From: Aralia elata
Lineage: Eukaryota; Streptophyta; Magnoliopsida; Apiales; Araliaceae
Assembly: GCA_034770075.1 (NCBI GenBank)
Contig: CM068380.1
Coordinates: 28,830,005 to 28,894,004 of the forward strand
Length of the DNA: 64,000 nucleotides
Reading direction: 5' to 3'
Part shown: in pieces, positions 11,000 through 21,801 of the stretch
Position numbering within the stretch: position 1 is the first letter of the stretch
How the letters are laid out: each line of letters starts with the position of its first letter
The notes under the pieces: generated by a model
Seen by the model: only the letters and a program-made list of their open reading frames with translations
The model's database searches: none
Told to the model about the DNA's origin: nothing
Translations under genes and position numbers: made by a program

Positions 11000-12206
11000 C
11001 TGAAATGTTTTAAGGAAAGCAAGGGTGAGCAACAAATTGCCCCGCAAGTATAATAGCAGTGAATAATCACATGAATAACTTTATAGCTCTCAGGAGTAAA
11101 AATTTAGCTAACACAAGGAAATAAATAACTTATTTCATCACCGTTATAGTGGCCACTAAGGACCGAAGGATTTCTGAAGTATCCAAGGATTTCAAAGTTT
11201 CCCGAAGAAGGGAACTATTCAATACTGAGGGTGCACCAAGGCACAGAACTCTATTCTAGAATTACTGGAAATTCATCCGATAATCCATAAAACTGGTACA
11301 ATAGGTGATCAGCCTAAAATACCTGGCGTTATGCATAAGCCTTACATTTTCCATTTACGCGTGTGTCGGTTCCCCGACGTTTATACAATTTCCCCTGCTG
11401 TGAGGGTTGTTCTACTCAGCTTTACATGGGAGTCCAGACCAAAACAATTTGATCGGACAATTTTACTTAACAACAATAATAGTTGGAGGACTTTAACCTC
11501 ACTTTAGTAACCAAATCAATAAGTGTCTAGCTGAAACAATTAGCCTTGACATATCTTTTAAACAGTTTATGGAATAAAGAACTTTAAGGTTCAACAACAT
11601 GCATGATAGCATTAAAAATATCTTGAATGAATAACAATTCGTAATCTTTGGAATCACACAATATATAACATTGCATGAAATGGGCTTTCATTGCAATTCT
11701 TGAATAAAAGTATGAATACTAGCACACTAATTGCTAAATTGATAAGTAATTTGAACGGAGTCAAGAAGCTCAATAAGCTTGCTCAATAAATAATATTTGC
11801 TCGAATATAATTTTGAGTAGGGTAAGTAAACTTGCACAATAATAACTGAATAAGATAAATGAATTCGAAACTTGCCCAATAAATAAATCGAGTAAGGAAA
11901 ACTCTCACAATTAAATAGGAGTTGTATAAGTTAGGAAACTTGCCTTGTACGTGCGTTAATATCTTGACGTTAATCGTCCGTCAAAAATATCCTACATAGT
12001 TCATTAAAATCATCGTAAATATTAGTCACATAAGGACTAGGTTCATTACAGTCATCACATCATTAAAATACATTGATTGCCACTACGCTTCACTTCGGTT
12101 GACACTAGTATAAAATTAAGCACATAAGGCTTTAACAAGTTATAAGTGTTTCTAGTCATTTTGTACAAAAATATAAGTTTTAGACTCGCGGGAAAAATTC
12201 ACTGGG

Positions 12207-12285
12207 TTCGACCCGATCCGGCCCGACCTGACCGGGTCCGGTCCAGCCCGATCCGACCCGACCCGGACCAGTCGCCATGCAGTAG
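12207..12285 (-). repeat. CCCGACC/CCGGTCC repeats in LTR S1
   Basis: A GC-rich run of short overlapping units (CCCGATCC, CCCGACC, CCGGGTCCGG) stands where other LTRs carry their palindrome array. Related runs occur in O (49497-49640) and S2 (about 46110-46160). The ORFs called across it are low-complexity RPDP-type translations and are not credible genes. Confidence 0.75.
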
Positions 12286-13171
12286 TAGTTGCAGTAGCGA
12301 ACTGCAGTTCCTACAAGCAGCGATACAGTCATACCTTGCCTTGCTCCAGTTGCTATATCTCCCCCTAAACTCAATCAATTTCATCCCTTACGGACTCTAT
12401 GGATTCCTAAGACACAAGGCTACAACATATCACAAATTCAGGATGACCCATAATCATTAACATGACCAAATCCTGAGCTAAAACATAAACTGCATGCTCT
12501 GTTTTTCGCAACCATGAAATATCTCACACAAATGGCTACTGTGACTTCATTTAAGCATCATTTTGGTTCATTCAAATTGGTATATCTTCACAACTGATAG
12601 AAGTACAATATTCCAACAACAAACCATCAAAATAATCACAACATCCAGGCTTTATAGTCCTCTAATTGTCCGAAGGTCCAAACAGTCCATTAATGTCCAT
12701 TATCTTCCTCCTTAAGTTTGGGTCCGAATCATTCTTTGTTTTTGTTTCACTTTGAAGGTGTTAATGGTTTATATAGCTTCTTAAGAACCTCCATGATAGA
12801 TTCAACACAACCAACAACAACAAAATTTAACAAAATCCAACCCGCAAGCATGAAAGAAATGGGTTGTAGTTTGATTACCTCTTCTTGTTGGCTTCGGGTA
12901 GGTTGAGATGTCTTGCTAGGCTGCTCTTCTCCTTGCTTGTTTCTGCCGATACCTCTTTTCCTCTTCTCCTTGGTTGCCTTCTACGTTCTTGTCGCACACA
13001 TACAAACACACACGCACATTTACTCTCCCTCTAGCTGCAGTGAGCTTTTTGCTTAGCAAACTAACCCTCTCTCCCTCTTAAGTTGCAAACAGATGGGTAT
13101 GGCTGGAATGGAGGAGGAAAATGAGCTGAGGGGAATAAGGAGAATGCTTCGAGAGCATATGGAATGTATAG

Positions 13172-14784
13172 TGTTGGGATATTTGTATGTATAACAAATA
13201 AAACTCATACACGCAAGTGCACGTGATCCACAAGTAATATAAAGTAAGTAAAGTATCGATCCCACGAGGAATTACATTTCATTTATGACTACAAACACCG
13301 ATTTTATAATTAGTTCGGCCTCTTTAAACAAGCGATTTTAGTGATGAAATAATCTAATGATTACTAATGAAACAATTAGAACAAATTTGGTTGTAAAAAT
13401 ACAGATTTTATAGGCTTGGGATTATAATTTCACTTAATACATACTTAGATTGGCATGCTTCCTATTGTTGCTAATTGATTACTATAGAATGTTGGTCGAA
13501 AACACGAAAGTAAAATATGACCATCTCTCGATGCACCATATTCGTATCACACTAAATCCACAATTGATAGAATGAATGTGAACACCCTAGATGACTAACG
13601 CACTATATTTCTATGTGAATTACAATCAAAAGGGTTTAAGAACAAGTTTTCAAATGACCAAACATGGTGCTTCGGTATATCTCTATCCTAAGCACGAATC
13701 ATAATTTTACGAGGAATGTAAAGATTATGAACATATGCTAGCATAATTAGATCTCAATTTATATTTCCTTTCTCAATTCCATATAAATTATCACAGTAAT
13801 TGGTGATCAAGCAATTAAACATGGAGTATAGATTATGCTAGACATTCATTTCATAACCAACTAGTAAACATAAGGAAGCATTTCAATTCTTAGTAATGCA
13901 AAAGATCCATTATAATCCCAAGAATTAAGTTTAGTTCATAATAACAATACTAGAATTCATCATGCACAATTGGTTCATCATCATAATTACAGAATAGGAA
14001 AATTAATCAAAAGCAGAAAATATTCCAGCTCCCTGTTTCCGTTCTGCAACTTCTGATGATTTTTCAAGTTGTGTAGATAGTTGATTCCTTGCTCCCAATC
14101 TCCAATTCAGCATCCATATAGCTCCATTCTTCAATTCCCAAATGCCAATTATGCTCAGCTGATTGTTTTCCAGTTGGAAGCTAACATGCAGTAAACTATT
14201 CTATTTTTCGTGTAGGAGGAGAGCTGCAAATTGAATTCCAAAATTGGCTAATAATGCATGCATGATTTGTCTTATTTTGACTTATTATGATTCCCACTAA
14301 TAAAGTTTAAACCCACTGAATCCTCAAAATCAGGCACTACTCCATTTCCTGATAATGCTGCTTCGCTGGATGGAACGTGCTACATGGCTGGCTGGTGACA
14401 GGCGCAGCTGCGCCGGTGCCCTTTGTAATAGGGGTGCAGCTGCGCCGGGGGCAGGGAATGAACAGGAGGGGCGCAGCTACGCTGGCGCCCTTTGTAATAG
14501 GGGCGTAGCTACGCCGGCTACCAGTTTGTTGCAGTGCTGCTGTTGCATAATTTCTCAACCCTCATGCCCTGCACAAGCAACAAACAATCAAATAGCTCCC
14601 ATCCACAAATGCACTACATCCCGAGCCTAATTTACCAAACACTATGCAAAAGCCGTATAAAGAGAATAGTGAATCAAAACCGAAAGAGAGGGGAAAATGC
14701 ATGAAATTACACTAGGTAGCTATTAGATAAGCAACAAATAAAACCAAATAGTATCCAATAAGTAGGTATGAAACCTACTTATCA
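13172..14784 (-). repeat. Element D 3' LTR (1613 bp)
   Basis: In element orientation the LTR begins TGATAAGTAGG (at 14784) and ends ATCCCAACA (at 13172). It matches the two halves of the 5' LTR that flank S2. It contains the palindrome array 14400-14516. Confidence 0.95.
14400..14516 (-). repeat. GGCGCAGCTGCGCC palindrome array in D 3' LTR
   Basis: Four palindromic units: GGCGCAGCTGCGCC (14401), GTGCAGCTGCGCC (about 14434), GCGCAGCTACGC (about 14471) and GGCGTAGCTACGCC (14502-14515), with CCCTTTGTAATAGG spacers. The last differs symmetrically from its counterpart in the 5' LTR. Confidence 0.92.
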
Positions 14785-14804
14785 AATACTCCCAAACTTA
14801 AATT
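14785..14804 (-). other. Element D polypurine tract
   Basis: In element orientation AATTTAAGTTTGGGAGTATT ends at the first base of the 3' LTR. The inverted repeat TTGCTTGAGGACAAGCAA lies just upstream, as is common in Athila elements. This is the expected plus-strand primer. Confidence 0.85.
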
Positions 14805-15923
14805 GTTGCTTGTCCTCAAGCAAATAAATGCAAACATGAATGCAATGTAATGATATAAGAATGCACCATGATCCTCATCAATTAGTAATCAATCCTAAAG
14901 ATTTGCCTCAGAAGAATCTAGCGTCACATCAAAACTTGGTCCGCGTACCATGATAATCATGCAGCTCAAATTCTGTGGTGAATGATAAAGTGTGTGTGTG
15001 CAGTATTCATCAAACTATAGTAATCCCAATCGATTCTCATAATATGTTTCTTAGGGGAAATTTATATATTCGAACCACCATAAGACAATTGGGGTAAATA
15101 TAGTTAAAACCACGTTATATCAAAATGTGGGGATCGACTTAGACGTTATTCGGAACATGACGCTTGGTTGTGCAATGCCTAGTTCCCTTAGGCTATTCAA
15201 TGATACCCATGTAACGAGCTTTCGGCCAACGACTCCCAAACCAATTGGTCTTAGGGCGCTAGGTGTAGAGACATCCCCTAGGGTGTACTTACTCGAATAT
15301 CAGAGGCCACAAAACTAGGTTAACCAAACAAATTTTTGTTTTTGTTTTTTTTTTCGCGGTTGTTTTTACACCAACGAATGCGTTTTACGCTCCATTTCGT
15401 TGCATAAATACTCTACTAAGTATTCTCCCAAACTTGAACACGTGTGATCTTAACTAATACTACCCACAATTGCCTCAATCAATAATAACACAAGAAATTC
15501 CCCCCAGAACTCAATTATGCGAATCTTTGGGCTACTAAGTGAGATAACTACACAAAATGTGCAAACTGGTTCTATCATAGCCAACACAAGACAAGAGTTG
15601 CAATATACCATGGCAAATGACCCAAGTCTTAGCAATTAGCAAAAATCAAAAAAAATTCATCATAGGCATGTGAGGATGTATACTAATTAAGATAAGAGGA
15701 TCATGCAACTAATACTACATGATGTGATATGATATGCATGAGAAATTTACCATTTTTTTTAAGCAATACTCTATGAATTAACGAAAATAAGTAAACAAAT
15801 ACCTAAAATAACAATAAAAACAGATAATTGAAAGCATCACAAAATAAACTAGGCAAGCCTAATACCCCCAAACTTAAAATATGCAATGTCCTCATTGGAG
15901 ATAATAGGGTAAAGAGTACTCCC
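14805..15923 (-). other. Element D 3' non-coding region with extra PPT-like motifs
   Basis: This stretch between the accessory ORF and the PPT shows no credible gene. PPT-like copies of TTTAAGTTTGGGGGT or CAAGTTTGGGAG appear on the minus strand at 15863-15878 and 15423-15437. A fourth copy lies on the other side of the accessory ORF, at 37771-37785. The ORFs called at 15127-15318 and 15450-15635 lack family features. Confidence 0.6.
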
Positions 15924-16457
15924 CTAAGAAGCGTCCTCGGCGCCGCTAGGCGGCGTGTCGGGCGGAGGATAAGGGATGCCGGAGCCGAAAGTGGGAAACT
16001 CAATGTGGACCCCCTGCTGACTGAACGCCTCCGATAGTGCACCTGCGAAGGAGACGCTGTAATCCCTGAAGCTCGTGTGCAACGCGTCTATGCGACGCTG
16101 CAGGCGGCGCATGTCGCGCTCATGTCCACTGACTCCCCTCTGCTGCACGGGCGGGGTAGGTACGCCCTCCTCTCTGGCCTCTTCCTCCTCACTAGCCATA
16201 ATAAAACCCAACCAATTAGGCCGGGACTATCCACCGCGCCAAACATTGTACTTTCATATCGTGGCGCTGTCGATGTCCCGCATAGGTAACTGGAGAGCCT
16301 CCTCGCCCCATTCCACGTTTGCCGCTAGGCATAGGCGTGTGATAATCGAGGCGTGTGGAATGGCACCAGAAGTGACAGCCCGCATGAAACGAAGTATGGA
16401 CTGGTTGATGATATATCCCACGTCGATGCTCCCTCCCCGCAGAATGCGGTGCAAGAG
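15924..16457 (-). pseudogene. Element D accessory ORF, C-terminal part
   Basis: This is the second half of the Athila 3' accessory ORF, separated from its first half (36636-37213) by the 20-kb B/C tandem. Reading on the minus strand from the target duplication, the frame continues for 66 codons to a TGA at about 16254. It stays in phase past that and a TAG about 30 bases on, through an acidic EEEE-containing stretch (about 16197), to a stop at 15924. Athila accessory ORFs of this kind are usually called putative plant transposon or plant-mobile-domain-like proteins; the function is unknown. The two nonsense codons inactivate it independently of the insertion. Confidence 0.75.
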
Positions 16458-16701
16458 TGTGACACCCCCAAATCTGGGTACTCAATTCCCCCTGATTTGG
16501 TGTTCACTATCCCATTCATTCACATCTAACTACCCATAATTAAGCAATTAAAATAAACTTAATTAATCATCTCCCAAACCGGGTTACATCAATAATTAAA
16601 ATCCCAGGTCACCACAACCTTAATACATCAAATACGGAATAAAAGTATAGTCTAAAACAAGTCTGGTACAAATGTTCATCAATTAAATAATAAATCTAGA
16701 A

Positions 16702-16763
16702 CTATTTCTGCATCTTGCCCTTGCCCTTACTGGTGGACGGCTCGTCCTGCTTCTCGGGCTTAG
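16702..16763 (-). other. Putative LTR micro-exon, B/C LTR 1
   Basis: Minus strand: after AAACATTTCAG, two bases and 20 codons to TAG, ending TSKGKGKMQK. Identical copies lie in the other two LTRs of the tandem. Against LTR A, five codons differ synonymously, three change, and the stop codon differs. Confidence 0.55.
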
Positions 16764-17627
16764 CTGAAATGTTTAGTGCAAGAGTGAGCAAACAATTGCC
16801 CACAAGAATGATAACAATAACTTTTAATTGAAATAAAGTTCAAATGAGAAGCAATGATTGACAATAAGTAATCACAGTTTGAATATATCTGAGGGTCTCA
16901 AGACCTCGAACTATGTCCTAGGTTAACAAGTATTTTTTTTTTACCGTAACCTTTAACAGTCTTAAAGACTATAAATGGACCATCATCTCGTACTCAGGGG
17001 GATCAGCCCTTTGTACAATGTATTGTGCACAACCATTTTAACGCTAAGCGTAATAATCCCCTATGTTAGGGTTGTTCATCTCAGTTTATTATAAGAGTCC
17101 TTACCAAAAGGAACTTGGCTTGGAACAAGTTTAGATAATCTAAGTTTTTTTGAAACGCTCATCAACTAAGGACTAGCTGAATCAATAATGGTTTGCTAGT
17201 CTAGTTCTTCAGTAAAGTTTGTATTCGAAGTTTGAATGATAATCAAAGACTGAATAAATAATATCTGTAACAAAATATAATTACTCAACATGATATCAGC
17301 CTTGCTTGAATAACAATAAGCTAAGGTTAATTAATTCACTCAAAGGAAGTAAACTTGTTGAAATAATAACAAGCTTAAGAAATAAATAACTTGTTGTAAT
17401 AATTTAACAAGTTTAAAGAAAGAAAACTTGCCTCAAGCGTAAATTACAAATTAAATAATTCACGATCCTTAAATCAACCTATACAATTAATTATAAAATG
17501 GTAACATAAATTAGTTACAAAATTTATAATCACTTTAGGTTCCTTTTACCTAATTATAGTATCTCATTTAGCATACTTTAGACAACAAATGCTAACTAAA
17601 TAATTATCATGGCAATACATTAATCAC

Positions 17628-17628
<1 letters not shown>

Positions 17629-17670
<42 letters not shown>
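17629..17670. repeat. AT dinucleotide microsatellite, LTR 1
   Basis: About 20 AT units. The same locus in the middle LTR (26357-26394) and LTR 3 (35079-35115) has fewer units, so the three copies differ in length. Confidence 0.95.
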
Positions 17671-17673
<3 letters not shown>

Positions 17674-17770
17674 ACAGGTCTTAAGTATATATGCATGAAA
17701 CACCTTAGCAAAACAATCAAAACAATTTAATAATTTTTTTTTTAAAAAATATTTTTCTTTTATACTGTTC

Positions 17771-17900
17771 CCTCGCCGGGGCGAGGAAATCCTATACAAA
17801 AACGCTCGCCGGGGCGAGAATTCCCTTTGTAAATTTCTCGCCGAGGCGAGCTCTCGCCGGGGCGAGAATTTACAGTTCATTTCTCTCGTCGGGGCGAGAG
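17771..17900 (-). repeat. CTCGCCGGGGCGAG palindrome array, LTR 1
   Basis: Five units of CTCGCCGGGGCGAG (some CTCGTCGGGGCGAG or CTCGCCGAGGCGAG) with short AT-rich spacers. The middle LTR and LTR 3 have about six and six units, with small differences between copies. Confidence 0.92.
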
Positions 17901-19175
17901 ACTCGACTGTCATCTCCTACAGTCGCGAACCAATGAAAACTTAGGCCAATTTTTGGCCAAATTTTCCGAATTCTACCATCCAGTACACAAACTAAATATA
18001 CCCAGACATCATATATGCTAGAAAACAATTACCCAACATGTTTCTAATCAATTTAACAATTATAGAACACAAATTAAACCAATTAAAGCAAGAAATTCCA
18101 CTATTTTATAATATAACTATGTTTTTGCCATTTTCATAAAACAAAGCTCTGTAAAACTAAAATTAAATTCTAAAATATATTTTCATGAATTAAAACCTTC
18201 AAATAGAGTTTTAATCATCATATAAACATCACGTAATCATCTAATTCACATAGCTATCAATTATAATCAAAAAAAATCACATATTAAGCCAATGAATATT
18301 TTTACAGAGAACCAAATATTAAAATACAGAGAAGAGTATTATACCTTCTATTTGATTAAAAGAGAAGCTTGATTAACACTCTCCTAGCTTGAACTTCTAC
18401 CTTCAATATCTTCTTTTCAAAATTCTCAAACTCTCTTCTTTCTCAAATTTCACAGAACTCTTTTTTTTTCAAAACTCTCTTATTTATCTTTTCTCTCTGT
18501 TCTTCTCTTTTCTTTTCCTTCAACTGACGTACTTTTACAAAATAAAAACTTATGATTTTAAAAAAATAAAAACTGTTGTTTTAAATAATAATAACGTATA
18601 ATCCTTAAATTGAATCATCAGTTAGGATTTTCAAAAGCCATAAGGCTTTGTTTGGTAAACACTAATAAAAATAACCTATTATTCTTATGTCTTATTTGGT
18701 AAAACACAATTAAAATAACTCATTTTTCCAACCAAAGGTCATAAGGCCTAGTTTGGAAAAACTAAATTAAAACTCCTTTCATTTATTTTAATAAAACATT
18801 ATAACATATAGTTTTAAATGTCACACATTTAATTTAATTGAACTTATTATTATTAAATAAATTCAATTAAATATAACTAATTCAAATAATAATTTTATTT
18901 AACAAAAACACCAAATAAATTATATTATTCAAATAAATTATTTATTAACATAAATCATTTATTCAAATAATTCTTTTCATCATCTAATTTAATTATTAAA
19001 TTAAATTAGAATAATCATCACAAATCATATTCAAGTAACAATTAACACAATTAACTCAACATAAACTTATTTCACAATAGCTTAATAAATCATCTATTAA
19101 CTCAATAAATTAACAAAAATATTTATACAACTCAATAAATATTTTTATTAATTCTCAAAAATTGCATTCGTTACA

Positions 19176-19286
19176 TCTTTCCCTCCTTAAAAGGATTCTG
19201 TCCCCAGAATCACAACGCAATTAAACTCGTCTGTTAAATTCTCCCCTCCTTACAAAGATTCTGTCCCCAGAATCGCAATACAAAAG
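19176..19286 (-). other. Element B duplicated pre-LTR box and polypurine tract
   Basis: Two copies of the GATTCTGGGGACAGAATC hairpin with a purine run lie in tandem. The functional one abuts the LTR (19176-19213) and an upstream one lies at 19242-19276. The purine run after the upstream copy is followed by TTTAACAGACG, resembling a decayed LTR start. C has the same arrangement. Confidence 0.8.
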
Positions 19287-19670
19287 TTAAACAAATAAGT
19301 GAGGGTAATTCTGCATCATTTTATCTTCGAGTTCCCACGTAGCTTCTTCAGCACTGTGGTTCCTCCAGATTACCTTAACGGAAGGTATCACTTTATTGCG
19401 AAGCACTTGCTCTTTCCTGTCTACTATCTGTACAGGAACCTCTTCATAGGATAAATCTTGTTCAAATTATATTGTTTCGTATTCGATTACATGCTTATAA
19501 TCGGGCTTATACTGTCGTAGCACCGATATATGAAAGACATTGTGGATGTGGCCTAACTTAGGAGGTAAAGCTACCTCATAAGCTACCCCACCCACCCGTT
19601 TTAGCACTTCAAAGGGTCCAATGAATCGCGGACTTAGTTTACCCTTCTTTCCAAATCTGATTTTCCCTTT
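19287..19670 (-). pseudogene. Element B integrase C-terminus and chromodomain (broken)
   Basis: Corresponds to the intact frame 28030-28350 of C: the LGHIHNVFHISVLR block followed by a chromodomain (RKEQVLRNK, VKVIWRNHS, EATWELE). B has a private TAA in place of glutamine shortly before the chromodomain (near 19470) and a G-to-A change in the preceding residues. A TAG at 19671 also separates it from the upstream integrase frame, as in C. Confidence 0.8.
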
Positions 19671-20900
19671 CTAGGGAGATACTTTGAGAAACACGAAGCT
19701 GCCGACCTCAAATTCGTGATTTTGTCGGTGTTGGTCAGCATACTTTTTCTGCCTGTCTTGAGCGGCTATCAGTCTGGCTCTTATTACTTGAACAATCTCA
19801 GCAGTTTGTTGCACCAGCTCGGGTCCTAATAGTCGACGTTCACCAACCTCATCCCAGCATAACGGAGTTCTGCATTTCCTTCCGTACAACGCTTCGTAGG
19901 GTGGCATGCCGATACTGGCGTGATGACTGTTGTTGTAAGCAAATTCGACCAAAGGTAAATGATCATCCCAGTTGCCCTTGAAATCCATGACACACGCTCT
20001 CAGTATGTCCTCCAACGTTTGAATTGTTCTTTCACTCTGGCCATCGGTTTAAGGATGATAGGCTGTACTCATTCGCAACTGTGTCCCTAAACAAGTTTGC
20101 AGACTTCTCCAAAACTTTGATGTGAACCGCGGATCCCTGTCTGACACTATTGATACTGGAACACCGTGCCTCGAGATAATTTCTTTGACATATAACTTCG
20201 CCAACTGATCTAAAGTGAATCTAACTTTGATTGGTAAAAAGTGCGCTGATTTCGTCAGTCGATCCACTATGACCCATATCGCGTCATATCCCTTCTGAGT
20301 AGTTGGAAGACCTACCACGAAATCCATCGTGATATGCTCCCATTTCCATTCTGGTATCTCCAAAGGCTGTAGCAAACCACTTGGTCGTTGATGTTCTGCT
20401 TTTACTCTCTGACAGGTTAGGCACTTCGCAACACACTCAGCAATCTCTCTTTTCATGTTTGGCCACCAGAAATGTTGGCGAAGATCTTGGTACATCTTCG
20501 TACTTCCTAGGTGAACCGAAAATCTTGAACTATGGGCTTCGGTCAAAATCTCTTCTCTGATCTTTAGTTCTGCTGGAACCCAAATTCGGCCTTCGAATCT
20601 AAGCAGTCCTTCAGTGTCAACTTTGTATTTAAGCTTTTCTCCCTCAAGCAATCTTTTCCGTATCTCAGCACATTCCTCATCTTTGAGTTGTGCTTCCTTC
20701 ACTTTTTCCACCAGAGTTGGTTGGGTTTCTATCTGAAATAATTTTTCGGTCGACTCCATCTGATTCTTCACTTCTAGTTCCAACTTAGCCATTTCCTCCA
20801 CGAGCTTCTCCTGAGCGGTTAACAAAAACAATTTCTCCCGACCCTTTCTGCTCAAAGCGTCTGCAACCACATTGGCTTTTTCCCGGATGGTATAGAATTT
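19671..20900 (-). pseudogene. Element B integrase (broken)
   Basis: The zinc-binding HHCC finger (H in VHLGSTKMYQ, CVAKCLTCQ) and the DDE core (ITMDFVVGLP, VSDRDPRF, ERTIQTLE) are recognisable across frames 20049-20909 and 19671-20015. A TAA at about 20049 replaces glutamine in HPQTDG and is shared with C; the TAG ending the frame is also shared. A private one-base insertion (an extra T near 20880) shifts the frame between RNase H and integrase. Confidence 0.85.
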
Positions 20901-21801
20901 CACAATCATAGTCCTTGATTAACTCTATCCATCTCCTTTGCCGCATATTCAAATCCTTCTGTGTAAAAATATACTTCAGACTTTTATGGTCTGTGTATAT
21001 TTCACACTTCTCCCCATAGAGATAGTGTCGCCAGATTTTCAGAGCAAACACCACAGCTGCTAACTCTAAGTCATGGGTCGGATACCCTTTTTCATAGTCT
21101 TTTAGTTGGCGCGATGCATATGCAATAACCTTTCCATTCTGCATCAACACACAACCAAGTCCCTTATGCGATGCGTCGCTATACACCACAAAATTTCCTG
21201 TATCATCTGGCAAAGACAATACAGGTGCCGAACTTAGTCTCTTCTTTAGTTCTTGGAAACTCTCTTCGCACTTCTCCGTCCAAACAAGCTTCACTGATTT
21301 TCTTGTTAAATTCGTTAACGGAGTGGCGATTCTCGAGAAATGTTGAATGAAACGCCTGTAATATCCTGCCAAACCTAGGAAACTCCTCACTTCTGACGGT
21401 GTCTTCGGCTGATCCCAGTTTATCACAGCTTCGACTTTTGATGGGTCTACCGATATTCCGTCCTTATCAATCACATGCCCAAGAAATTGCACACGTTCCA
21501 ACCAAAATTCGCACTTTGAAAATTTTGCATACAATTTCTCTTTTCTTAACGCCTCTAATGTCACCCTCAAATGCTCGACGTGTTCTTCCTGAGTTTTGGA
21601 ATATACGAGGATGTCGTCTATAAACACCACTACAAATTTATCTAGAAATGGTTTGAACACCCTATTCATTAAGTCCATGAATGTTGCAGGCGCATTCGTT
21701 AAACCAAATGACATAACCAAAAACTCATAGTGACCATATCTAGTCCGAAATGCCGTCTTTGGTATATCCTCCTGTCTCACCTTCAACTGATGGTACCCAC
21801 T
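20900..21801 (-). pseudogene. Element B reverse transcriptase core and RNase H
   Basis: Minus-strand frame 20785-21786 carries the RT core from VRQEDIPKTAF through FIDDILVYS (catalytic aspartates) and YYRRFIQ. RNase H follows with D in YSDASHKG, E in DLELAAVVFALK and D in YTDHKSLKYI. The frame opens just after a TGA at about 21801 that replaces the arginine codon in DLRSGYHQ; element A retains CGA there, and C has the same TGA. Confidence 0.88.

Larger units (their letters stand above)
10708..13171 (-). repeat. Solo LTR S1, left part (3' portion of the LTR)
   Basis: A solo LTR of the S2 family in reverse orientation. Its 3' end is TGTGACGCCCCC at 10708 (plus-strand view) and its 5' start is the complement of TGTAACGATCGG, ending at 49131. 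The target duplication TACAA lies at 10703-10707 and 49132-49136. Athila D inserted in it at 13171/13172. Without D and the duplicated TATAG it is about 3.17 kb, close to S2 (3333 bp). Confidence 0.9.
16458..19175 (-). repeat. B/C tandem, LTR 1 (3' LTR of B, 2718 bp)
   Basis: In element orientation it starts TGTAACGAATGC at 19175 and ends GGGGGTGTCACA at 16458. It contains a micro-exon frame (16702-16763), an AT microsatellite (17629-17670), a palindrome array (17771-17900), a donor-like site TAGAAG|GTATAA (exon end 18345) and a GA-rich leader (about 18360-18530). The poly-Phe/Ser ORF called at 18389-18601 is the reverse of that leader. Confidence 0.95.

Noticed and set aside
12146..12460. 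ORFs in LTR S1 with RPDP repeats
   Set aside because: They translate the CCCGACC repeat tract in all frames; codon content follows the repeat, not a protein family.
17771..17900. Palindrome arrays as possible CRISPR-like repeats
   Set aside because: Spacing is irregular, spacers are short and AT-rich, copies lie in retrotransposon LTRs of a plant, and there are no cas genes.
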